NCBI GenBank assembly: GCA_012515645.1
Contig: JAAYXY010000028.1
Span: 1 to 18,142 of the forward strand
DNA: 18,142 nt
From: Candidatus Peribacteria bacterium
GTDB taxonomy: Bacteria; Patescibacteriota; Gracilibacteria; Peribacterales; Peribacteraceae
Reading direction: 5' to 3'
Part shown: piece after piece, positions 6,452 through 12,995 of the stretch
Position numbering within the stretch: the stretch's first letter is position 1
Layout: each line of letters opens with the position of its first letter
Notes under the pieces: generated by a model
Seen by the model: the letters and a program-made list of their open reading frames with translations, nothing else
What the model was told of the DNA's origin: nothing
The model's database searches: none
Position numbers and translations under genes: made by a program

Positions 6452-7148
6452 GGAACATGTCTTCCTTCGGGTCGATGCCGTCCACCCATCCCTCAAAGTC
6501 CGCCATCACAATGCCATGGTCGCGTATCAGAGCGGCCGGTGCCGATTGCGCCGCATTGCCCATAAGGAGATTCGCTGCGGTTGCGAGCTGGTCCGCTACC
6601 GCTTCCTGCGTCACTTTGAGTGTGCGGCCAAAGAGGTCGCGCTCGCCCTCCTGATTCCGGAAGGGCATCAGCCCGCTCACGGCGAGTGCCATGGCTGTGA
6701 CGCCCAGTCGGCGCACATGGCAGCACGAATCGGTGAGGATGATGCTGGTGCCGAGCGCTTTCCGCAGTGCGCGAACACTCGCCACGGGGTCCTCTGGCCA
6801 GCCGACTGCGAATCCTTCTGGAGCGTTGGAACGGTCCAGCCCGGCGTTGGCGACCAGCAGCGTGCCGCGCCCAAGACCACAGGGTCTGAGTTCCGTGAGT
6901 ATGACGCCCGCGCGGTTGCAGAGCACCGTGCCGTGCATGCGTTCCGTTTCTGCCAGCACCGCCTTTTGGAACGCTTCATCACCCTTGCCAAAGGAAGCGA
7001 GAGGCAGCAGCCGACCTTCGCAGGTGGCGGCTGCTTTAGCGGAGACGGCGACAATGTCGCCGGGTTTCTGTTCACAGGATGCGGCGATGGCGGCGGCCAG
7101 GTCATCGCCCGGCTGGAGCAGCGGCGTGCGAATAGGGAGAATCAGCAT
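6369..7148 (-). CDS. CofE-like F420-0:gamma-glutamyl ligase family protein
   Basis: Known CofE enzymes add glutamates to coenzyme F420 in a GTP- and metal-dependent reaction. The 259-residue protein shows the family in order: LPIRTPLLQPGDDLAAAI (residues 4-21), DIVAVSAKAAATCEGRL (31-47), ANAGLDRSN (100-108), AMALAVSGLMPFRNQEGERD (152-171), DLFGRTLKVTQEAVADQLA (171-189) and DGIDPKEDMF (223-232). The usual DTFGRPWR-like segment is replaced by DSCCHVRR (140-147). No other F420 gene is present, and CofE-fold proteins also exist without F420, so the substrate is uncertain. Start: ATG at 7148, with a weak AGGA site formed at the stop of the gene upstream, 10 nt away. Residues 233-259 lie wholly in the antisense overlap with the flavoprotein gene and look unconserved. 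Confidence 0.88.
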   Translation of the reverse strand: MLILPIRTPLLQPGDDLAAAIAASCEQKPGDIVAVSAKAAATCEGRLLPLASFGKGDEAFQKAVLAETERMHGTVLCNRAGVILTELRPCGLGRGTLLVANAGLDRSNAPEGFAVGWPEDPVASVRALRKALGTSIILTDSCCHVRRLGVTAMALAVSGLMPFRNQEGERDLFGRTLKVTQEAVADQLATAANLLMGNAAQSAPAALIRDHGIVMADFEGWVDGIDPKEDMFPICTPPCGSAPSVYPMHSKQDPSPRPS

Positions 7149-7158
7149 TGCCGGAATC

Positions 7159-7671
7159 CTACCACAGGCGTGCTGCTTTGCCGTATACCAACACAATGTC
7201 CTGCATCACTGTATCGTCTTCCAATTCCACCAGGATCACGGTGACTTTCAGAGGCTGCTTGTTGGGGTTGTGCAGCAGTACGCCGTCGGGTGCTTGCGGG
7301 GCGCGGAACGAAACACGCGCGCCTGCCGGAATGTGCCAGCGCACGTAGCCGAGCATCGGCGGTTCTTGCTGTACCGCGGCAAGCGGCGTGTTGCGCACTT
7401 CGCTGCGCTGCCAGCCGGAAGGTACGCTGATGTGCACAGCGTCCGCATTGGTATTGGCAAGTTCTATGAGTGCGCCTCCGTGCAGGATGCTGGCTGCAAC
7501 TGTGAGCGTTGCGGGTGCATCGTGCTCAATTGCCATATCCGCGATGCGTTCAGCATTCGCTGCAGACGGCGCTTCTGTGCGCCGGGTACCCAGGACAAGC
7601 ACCACGGAGAGCAGCGCGGCTGCCGCCAGCAGGCCGTGGATACCCAGTGCGGATCGGGCGAACGCTCCCAT
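7159..7671 (-). CDS. Membrane-anchored unknown protein with predicted beta-rich outer domain (170 aa)
   Basis: Not recognised. A short N-terminal segment is followed by one hydrophobic helix at about residues 10-28 (GIHGLLAAAALLSVVLVLG) and then RR. The remaining 140 residues are rich in alternating Val, Leu, Thr and Ala (ALIELANTNADAVHISVPSG, RWHIPAGARVSFRAP, PLKVTVILVELED), which suggests an extracytoplasmic beta sandwich. There is no lipobox cysteine and no obvious cleavage site, so it is probably an anchored protein. The stop lies 10 nt before the cofE-like start, so the two are likely one operon, although a functional link is not evident. The ATG at 7671 has no clear Shine-Dalgarno. Confidence 0.72.
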   Translation of the reverse strand: MGAFARSALGIHGLLAAAALLSVVLVLGTRRTEAPSAANAERIADMAIEHDAPATLTVAASILHGGALIELANTNADAVHISVPSGWQRSEVRNTPLAAVQQEPPMLGYVRWHIPAGARVSFRAPQAPDGVLLHNPNKQPLKVTVILVELEDDTVMQDIVLVYGKAARLW

Positions 7672-7719
7672 ACAGTTCCCATGCTAGCCTCTCATGTGCG
7701 AATTGGGGAGCCAAATGCA

Positions 7720-7748
7720 TTGGAGAGAACGCCGAAGTTTGCTATACT
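7720..7748 (+). promoter_or_regulatory. Promoter giving a leaderless mRNA for the zinc-ribbon gene
   Basis: A -35-like TTGGAG (7720-7725) and a -10 TATACT (7743-7748), separated by 17 nt, with a TGC extended -10 directly before the hexamer. Only 8 nt lie between the -10 and the ATG at 7757, so transcription should start at or within a base or two of the start codon. Confidence 0.65.
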
Positions 7749-7756
7749 GAGGGTGT

Positions 7757-8128
7757 ATGGATATTGACCCACACACATTGCAGCAGATTCTGGAAAAGAT
7801 TGAGCAGCAGATACGGTGCCCGCAGTGCGGCGAACGCGTGCCCATCACGTTTCACTCCGTCAAAGTCGTCGCGTCGGATGCAATGCTTTTGCAGTTGCAG
7901 TGCGGTAAATGTGCTGCGTACATCGTTCTGCAGGCGTCGCTCAAAGGCGTCGAGGGTCTGAGCGCGCCGCCATATGAAAAGAACGAGTGCGCAAACGTAT
8001 CGACGGGCATGTCATCGTACGAAGATGATGTGCGGCAGGTGCAACTGAGCCTCCAGCAGGCGGATGGGTCGTTTACACAGATCTTCGAGTGCAGCACGAA
8101 CGCAGAGGCCAAACAACAGACAGATTGA
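7757..8128 (+). CDS. Small zinc-ribbon protein (123 aa)
   Basis: Two cysteine pairs, C21-P-Q-C24 and C49-G-K-C52, separated by 24 residues that include FHSVKVV, fit a zinc ribbon with two CxxC knuckles. An N-terminal helix (residues 5-19) precedes it, and the C-terminal half (about 70-123) is acidic, polar and probably flexible. Such proteins can bind nucleic acid or act as structural adaptors; nothing here selects one role. A strong extended -10 promoter ends 8 nt before the ATG and no Shine-Dalgarno is present, so the message is probably leaderless. It is followed after 32 nt by a lipoprotein gene with its own promoter. The family is not recognised. Confidence 0.75.
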   Translation: MDIDPHTLQQILEKIEQQIRCPQCGERVPITFHSVKVVASDAMLLQLQCGKCAAYIVLQASLKGVEGLSAPPYEKNECANVSTGMSSYEDDVRQVQLSLQQADGSFTQIFECSTNAEAKQQTD

Positions 8129-8154
8129 TCCGGTGACCGTAGTGGGGATATTGT
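8125..8154 (+). promoter_or_regulatory. Candidate promoter for the lipoprotein gene
   Basis: TTGATC (8125-8130) and TATTGT (8149-8154) with an 18-nt spacer. The -10 ends 6 nt before the ATG at 8161, so the predicted transcript starts on the start codon. The hexamers are imperfect; the main support is the same geometry at 7743-7748 and 3812-3817. Confidence 0.4.
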
Positions 8155-8160
8155 ACTCGT

Positions 8161-8472
8161 ATGTGGAATGAACGTATGGGAACGCGTTTGGGTATCGTGT
8201 GCATTGCATGCCTGCTCCTTGCGGGATGTGATCCGTCGCTGCGGGCAATGCAGACGAATGCTGCGGACATGTGGGCCATGCTGCGTGGTTCCATGAGTGG
8301 TGCCACTGTTACGATGAGCGGCACCGTGCAACAGGTGCAAGATACGGCGTACGAGCTGCGCACGGAAATGGAGGAACGTACAGGCAAAGTGCAGAGTGGC
8401 CTCACACTATTGCAGCGCGGCCGGCAGTTGTTCATAGAAGGTATCTTTGGGTCAGAGTCTTCGCAGGAGTAA
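8161..8472 (+). CDS. Small predicted lipoprotein (103 aa)
   Basis: The N terminus is a typical lipoprotein signal: a basic start (MWNERMGTR), a hydrophobic stretch (LGIVCIACLLL) and the lipobox L20-A-G-C23. Processing would leave a lipid-anchored protein of about 80 residues. The mature part is Met/Thr/Gln-rich and helical, with a possible coiled coil at about residues 52-92 (VQQVQDTAYELRTEMEERTG, LTLLQRGRQ). No domain is recognised. The ATG at 8176 (M6) is an alternative start that would keep the whole signal. The gene sits where rpoB would normally be found, directly upstream of rpoC, but rpoC has its own promoter, so no functional link is implied. Confidence 0.75.
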   Translation: MWNERMGTRLGIVCIACLLLAGCDPSLRAMQTNAADMWAMLRGSMSGATVTMSGTVQQVQDTAYELRTEMEERTGKVQSGLTLLQRGRQLFIEGIFGSESSQE

Positions 8473-8490
8473 AACCGCCTGTAAAAGTGC

Positions 8491-8518
8491 TTGCGTGCAC
8501 GCGTGGAGTGCGTACAAT
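8491..8518 (+). promoter_or_regulatory. Candidate rpoC promoter
   Basis: TTGCGT (8491-8496) and TACAAT (8513-8518) with a 16-nt spacer, in the 113-nt gap between the lipoprotein gene and rpoC. The predicted start near 8525 leaves a leader of about 60 nt that contains the hairpin at 8540-8571. Confidence 0.5.
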
Positions 8519-8539
8519 GACCGCACCATAATCGGCGTT

Positions 8540-8571
8540 CCTGCAGCTGGGACAGACGACCAGCCCGCAGG
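8540..8571 (+). promoter_or_regulatory. Hairpin in the rpoC leader
   Basis: CCTGC (8540-8544) with GCAGG (8567-8571), and inside it GCTGG (8546-8550) with CCAGC (8560-8564), form a 10-bp G+C-rich stem with a small A/CC internal loop and a 9-nt loop. It ends 14 nt before the ATG at 8586, close enough to affect ribosome binding. No T run follows, so it is not a terminator. Confidence 0.5.
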
Positions 8572-8585
8572 GCGGCGGATTTTCT

Positions 8586-11500
8586 ATGTTCCGTTTCTCT
8601 CCCTCTCTTCCCATGCCAGTGCCCAGCCACAACCACAAGAAGACATCGGCGACCGACGCATTTGATGCGGTTGCGCTCTCCATCGCGAGTCCGGAAGACG
8701 TGCTCGCATGGTCGCGCGGCGAAGTGACCAAACCCGAAACGGTCAATTACCGCACGCAGCGTGCAGAGCCCGACGGTCTCTTCTGCGAGCGCATCTTTGG
8801 GCCTACCAAAAACTTCCAGTGTTTCTGCGGCAAGTACAAGGGCGTGCGCTACGCGGGAGTGGTTTGCGAAAAATGCGGTGTGGAAGTCACACGCAGCATT
8901 GTACGCCGCGAGCGCATGGGGCACATCAATCTGGCCGTTCCCGTCACGCACATTTGGTTCCTTAGGTCTACGCCATCGCGTATTGGTTTGCTGCTTGATC
9001 TGCCGATCAAAACGCTTGAGCAGATTGTGTACTTCGCGGCTTACATCGTTATTACGGTGGATGATGCTGCCAAAGAAGAAGCGGTCAAAGAGCTCAGTAA
9101 TGCGGTGGAGCAGCGTAAGAAACAACTGAAGCGTGACTACGAAGATGCCAAGAAACAGCTGACGGAAAGCAGCGCGACCAGAGCGCAGATGGATGCCCTG
9201 GATGCCGAGTATGCCGACAAGCTCACATCCACCAAAGACAATCACAAAGATGCTTTGAATGATTTACAGAACTTGCGCATAGGCGGCGTGCTCTCGGAGC
9301 TCAAGTTCCGCGAAATGAACATGAAGTTCGGACACGTATTCCGCGCCGGGACAGGTGCGGAATCATTGCAGGAAATTGTGATGAACATCGATCTGCAGCA
9401 GCAGTTGGACGTTCTGCAGAAGGAACGCGAACAGAGCACGGGTCAAAAACTCAAGAAGATCATGAAGCGCATGAAATTCGTGACGGGTTTGCTAAAGGCG
9501 GATATGCGTCCCGAGTGGATGATCCTCACGCGCTTGCAGGTGATACCGCCCGATCTGCGCCCCATGGTGCAGCTGGACGGGGGGCGTTTTGCGGCATCGG
9601 ACCTAAACGACCTGTACCGCCGTGTCATCAACCGCAATAACCGTCTCAAGAAGCTTATGAGCATCGGCGCTCCGGAGGTGATCTGCCGCAACGAAAAACG
9701 CATGTTGCAGGAATCGGTGGACACGCTGCTCAACAACTCCGCGCGTGCGGGCAAAGCGCTCTTCACCGCCGGCGACCGCCGCAAGCTGCGCAGTCTTTCG
9801 GACATGCTCAAGGGCAAGCAGGGGCGGTTCCGCCAGAACTTGCTTGGTAAGCGTGTCGACTATTCCGGACGCAGTGTCATTGTTGTGGGGCCGGATCTCC
9901 GTTTGGAGCAGTGCGGTTTGCCCAAAGGCATGGCCATGAAACTCTTTAAACCTTTTGTCATCGGCCGATTGATCCGCGAGGAGCTGGCGCACAACGTCAA
10001 GGGGGCGGAGCGCCTGATTCAGGAAGGCGGGCGCGAAGTGTGGGACATCTTAGAAGATATCATCCGGGACAAGTATGTGCTCCTCAACCGCGCTCCCACG
10101 CTACACCGCCTGGGTATTCAGGCGTTTAAGCCGACCCTTATAGAAGGGCTGGCAATCCGTCTGCATCCGCTGGTGTGCGCGGCGTTCAACGCGGACTTCG
10201 ACGGCGACCAGATGGCAGTGCACGTTCCGCTATCCGAACGCGCACAGCAGGAAGCGCGCGAGCTCATGTGCTCGGCAACGAATATTCTCAAACCTTCGGC
10301 TGGCGAGCCGGTCATCAATCCCTCGCAGGATATGGTGTTGGGCTGTTTCTTCCTCACACGCGTCCATGACGGCAAAAAAGGTGAGGGAATGATCTTCTCC
10401 TCGAAAGATGAGGCGATTTTGGCACACGAACATGGCGTGGTAGATTTGCAGGCCAAAATCAAAGCGCGCATTACAGGGAAGGATGGTAGCCACCAGATCA
10501 TGGAAACCTCTGTCGGGCGTATCATCTTCAACGACGTTGTACCGGATGAAATCGGATTCATCAACGAGCCCATGCGTAAAAAGACTCTTTCAAACCTGCT
10601 GGCGCGCGTGCTTAACGAAGTGAGTAAAGAAGCTACGGTGATCATGGCGGACAAAATCAAAGATATCGGTTTTCGGTACGCGACGTCTTCGGGCATTTCA
10701 ATCGCAGCCGAAGACATTTTGGTGCCAAAGGAACGCGATCACATTCTGGAGGAAGCCAACGAGAAGGTGCGGCTCCTCACAGGGTACTACCGTCAGGGTC
10801 TCATGACCGGGGATGAACGCTATAACCACACTATCCGCATTTGGGCGCGGGCGAAGAACGACATTTCGCAGGCCATGGTCAAGATTTTCGAAGCACAGGA
10901 GGAAAATGACATCACGTATGTTATCGACTCCGGCGCACGCGGAAACTGGGGGCAGGTGACCCAGTTGGCTGGTATAAAGGGTCTGGTGGCCAATCCCTCT
11001 GGCCGCACGATCGAACTGCCCATCCAGTCCAACCTCAAAGGAGGATTTTCGGTACTGGAGTACTTCATTGCCACGCATGGAGGCCGCAAAGGGAAATCCG
11101 ATACGGCACTCAAAACTGCGGAGGCAGGGTACCTCACGCGTCGTTTGGTGGATGCCGTGCAGGATATTATCGTTCGTGAGCAGGATTGCGGATCCGAGGC
11201 AGTGCACATGGTGACGCGTGCCGAGTCCGCGGACATCGGAGAAGACTTCGTGAGCCGCATCTACGGGCGCACGCTGGCGGCCGATCTCAAAGTGGGAAGC
11301 AAGACTGTTGCCAAGCGCAATGACGAAATTGGTCCCGATCTCCTGGCACTCATAGAAGAACACGGTATCGAAGAAGTGCCCGTGCGTTCCGTGATGACTT
11401 GTAACACGCGCCGCGGTGTATGCGTGCGCTGCTACGGTCGCGATCTGGGCGATAACCATACCGTAAAGGTGGGCACACCCGTCGGAATCATCGCCGCCCA

Positions 11501-12470
11501 GTCTATCGGCGAACCCGGTACGCAGCTGACAATGCGCACCTTCCACATGGGAGGTGTCGCAGAGGGTGCAGACATTACCCAAGGTCTTACGCGCGTAGAA
11601 GAACTCTTTGAGGCGCGCGCTCCACGCACACCGGCAACGCTCTCTGATATCCGGGGGAAGGTGAAGATCTCGCACCGCGAAGGCCGCATGTACATTCATG
11701 TTATGGCAGAAGAGTTGGGTGAAGACGAATACCGCGTGCCGGCAGGATTCCAAATCGTTGCGAAGAAAGGAGAGAAGGTAAAAGAGCGAACGGTTCTGGC
11801 AAAATCACAGTTGGATAAGAGCACGCTCAAAACCAAGCTCGCCGGCAAGATTGTGCGTGCGGAAGACGGTATCATCGTGGTAAAGCATGCAGAAATGCAG
11901 GATCGGACTTACGAATTTGATGCACGCGAAACGATTCTGGTGAAATCCGGCCAAATCGTGGATGTTGGGCAGCCGCTGAATGCCGGTCACTTCAATCTGC
12001 AAGAGTTCCTGGGCAAAAAGGGAAGTTACGATGTGCAGAAGTACATCTGCAGCGAAGTACAGCGTATCTACGCTTCCCAAGGCCAGACCATCAACGAAAA
12101 GCATCTAGAACTCATCGTGCGCAAGATGTTCTCCAAGGTGCGCATCATTGATGCGGGCGATACCGACTTGCTCCCCGGTGAAACGGCGGATATCGGCGAA
12201 GTGGATTATCAGAACCGGCAGGCGACCAAAGGACGCAAAAAAGGCAAAACGGCTACGTACGACCAGTTGCTTCTGGGTATCACCCGCGCCGCGCTTGCCA
12301 CGGATTCATGGCTTTCGGGCGCATCGTTCCAGGAAACCATCCGTGTCCTGGTCGAAGCTGCCACTACGCGCAAGGTGGATATGCTGCAGGGGCTCAAAGA
12401 AAACGTGATCATCGGCCGCCTGATTCCCACGGGCGCCGTGTACAGGGAGCGGTTCGTGGGGGAGCAGTAG
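8586..12470 (+). CDS. rpoC: DNA-directed RNA polymerase subunit beta'
   Basis: The 1294-residue beta' subunit supplies the catalytic magnesium site of RNA polymerase. Seen: the N-terminal zinc site C79, C81, C94, C97; the clamp region; RQNLLGKRVDYSGRSVIVVG before the active site; the Mg-binding NADFDGDQMAVHVPLS with D537, D539 and D541; and the second zinc site C868, C939, C946, C949. GIIAAQSIGEPGTQLTMRTF follows, and the C-terminal end is the expected LIPTGAVY type. Residues about 155-225 form a charged coiled-coil-like stretch between the zinc ribbon and the clamp. The length is moderately below E. coli (1407). The start could be M1 (8586) or M10 (8613). The Shine-Dalgarno is weak (GGCGG). 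rpoB is not upstream, which is unusual, because rpoB and rpoC are adjacent in almost all bacteria. Confidence 0.98.
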   Translation: MFRFSPSLPMPVPSHNHKKTSATDAFDAVALSIASPEDVLAWSRGEVTKPETVNYRTQRAEPDGLFCERIFGPTKNFQCFCGKYKGVRYAGVVCEKCGVEVTRSIVRRERMGHINLAVPVTHIWFLRSTPSRIGLLLDLPIKTLEQIVYFAAYIVITVDDAAKEEAVKELSNAVEQRKKQLKRDYEDAKKQLTESSATRAQMDALDAEYADKLTSTKDNHKDALNDLQNLRIGGVLSELKFREMNMKFGHVFRAGTGAESLQEIVMNIDLQQQLDVLQKEREQSTGQKLKKIMKRMKFVTGLLKADMRPEWMILTRLQVIPPDLRPMVQLDGGRFAASDLNDLYRRVINRNNRLKKLMSIGAPEVICRNEKRMLQESVDTLLNNSARAGKALFTAGDRRKLRSLSDMLKGKQGRFRQNLLGKRVDYSGRSVIVVGPDLRLEQCGLPKGMAMKLFKPFVIGRLIREELAHNVKGAERLIQEGGREVWDILEDIIRDKYVLLNRAPTLHRLGIQAFKPTLIEGLAIRLHPLVCAAFNADFDGDQMAVHVPLSERAQQEARELMCSATNILKPSAGEPVINPSQDMVLGCFFLTRVHDGKKGEGMIFSSKDEAILAHEHGVVDLQAKIKARITGKDGSHQIMETSVGRIIFNDVVPDEIGFINEPMRKKTLSNLLARVLNEVSKEATVIMADKIKDIGFRYATSSGISIAAEDILVPKERDHILEEANEKVRLLTGYYRQGLMTGDERYNHTIRIWARAKNDISQAMVKIFEAQEENDITYVIDSGARGNWGQVTQLAGIKGLVANPSGRTIELPIQSNLKGGFSVLEYFIATHGGRKGKSDTALKTAEAGYLTRRLVDAVQDIIVREQDCGSEAVHMVTRAESADIGEDFVSRIYGRTLAADLKVGSKTVAKRNDEIGPDLLALIEEHGIEEVPVRSVMTCNTRRGVCVRCYGRDLGDNHTVKVGTPVGIIAAQSIGEPGTQLTMRTFHMGGVAEGADITQGLTRVEELFEARAPRTPATLSDIRGKVKISHREGRMYIHVMAEELGEDEYRVPAGFQIVAKKGEKVKERTVLAKSQLDKSTLKTKLAGKIVRAEDGIIVVKHAEMQDRTYEFDARETILVKSGQIVDVGQPLNAGHFNLQEFLGKKGSYDVQKYICSEVQRIYASQGQTINEKHLELIVRKMFSKVRIIDAGDTDLLPGETADIGEVDYQNRQATKGRKKGKTATYDQLLLGITRAALATDSWLSGASFQETIRVLVEAATTRKVDMLQGLKENVIIGRLIPTGAVYRERFVGEQ

Positions 12471-12472
12471 GA

Positions 12473-12588
12473 TAAGAGATCAAGGAAATCAAAGAGATCA
12501 AGGATGGATACATCATCACTCCTTGACCTCTTTGATACCTTAGACTTCCTTGACCTCTTTGATACCTTGGAATTCCTGGACTTCCTTG
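12473..12588. repeat. Nine-nucleotide-period array with two alternative hairpins, downstream of rpoC
   Basis: The gap after rpoC consists largely of 9-nt words such as CCTTGACCT and CTTTGATAC and their complements. The 20-mer CCTTGACCTCTTTGATACCT occurs at 12521-12540 and again at 12548-12567, an offset of 27 (3 x 9), with a degenerate third copy at 12575. A purine arm (12488-12504) pairs over 17 positions with one mismatch to either 12520-12536 or 12547-12563, so two exclusive hairpins are possible. This probably forms the 3' end structure of the rpoC mRNA. Confidence 0.75.
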
Positions 12589-12603
12589 TTGTACCGCATT
12601 GGT

Positions 12604-12633
12604 CTGGCATCAAATACACTTTTGTAGTATAAT
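12604..12633 (+). promoter_or_regulatory. Promoter of the unknown gene pair after rpoC
   Basis: A perfect -10 TATAAT (12628-12633) with a -35-like CTGGCA (12604-12609) at 18 nt. The ATG at 12645 follows 11 nt after the -10, so the leader is only about 4-5 nt. This gives the 116-aa and 1142-aa genes their own transcription start, separate from rpoC. Confidence 0.6.
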
Positions 12634-12644
12634 TATTACGAAAA

Positions 12645-12995
12645 ATGCCAAAAAAGACACCGATACAATCCAGAGCCGGAGAGTGGACGATGCGCGATAT
12701 CTACGACATGCTCATGTTCGATATTGAGCCGGAGCTCATGACTGATATGCTCACGACGCTAGAAGACATCTATAAAGGAGAGACCAGATCCCAGAGAAAA
12801 AAGCGCATGCAGCGCTACGCGGAAGCGTTTCACGAGTTCGGAGAACGCTTTGCATTGCTCATGGAGCTCTGGAAGGGGGAAATCCATGCGTTCAAAGAGA
12901 ATGCGCTCAAGAGTATAAAAGAGAGCGCTACATCGGTGGACCAGGCCAAATTGCAGGAACTGGAGCAACTCTTTTCCCACAAGAAGGATGCTTAG
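12645..12995 (+). CDS. Unknown helical protein (116 aa), first of a coupled pair
   Basis: Not recognised. A short basic N terminus (MPKKTPIQSRAGEW) leads into an acidic, Met-rich helical stretch (residues about 15-42, MRDIYDMLMFDIEPELMTDM), a basic patch ETRSQRKKRMQRY (46-58), and two further amphipathic helices to residue 112. There is no membrane segment or signal, so it is a cytosolic all-helical protein. A perfect TATAAT sits 11 nt before the start. The stop TAG (12993-12995) overlaps the start of the next gene (ATG at 12988) by 8 nt, so translation of the two is coupled and their products are likely to act together. It might be a small partner or chaperone of the 1142-residue protein; this is inference from overlap only. 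Confidence 0.8.
   Translation: MPKKTPIQSRAGEWTMRDIYDMLMFDIEPELMTDMLTTLEDIYKGETRSQRKKRMQRYAEAFHEFGERFALLMELWKGEIHAFKENALKSIKESATSVDQAKLQELEQLFSHKKDA

Noticed and set aside
6402..7767. Long plus-strand frames (280 and 358 codons) over the cofE-like and 170-aa genes
   Set aside because: The minus strand carries ordered CofE motifs and a clear membrane anchor; the plus frames have biased composition and no recognisable domain.
8073..9245. 390-codon open frame on the minus strand over the lipoprotein gene and the start of rpoC
   Set aside because: It lies opposite the conserved zinc-site region of rpoC and has low-complexity, unrecognisable sequence; it is a shadow of codon bias on the coding strand.
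10698..11753. 351-codon minus-strand frame within rpoC
   Set aside because: Fully antisense to conserved rpoC sequence, His/Cys-rich composition typical of shadow frames, and no initiation signal.
12521..12588. CRISPR-like direct repeats
   Set aside because: Copies are 27 nt apart with no unique spacers, the whole stretch has 9-nt internal periodicity, and no cas genes are present.
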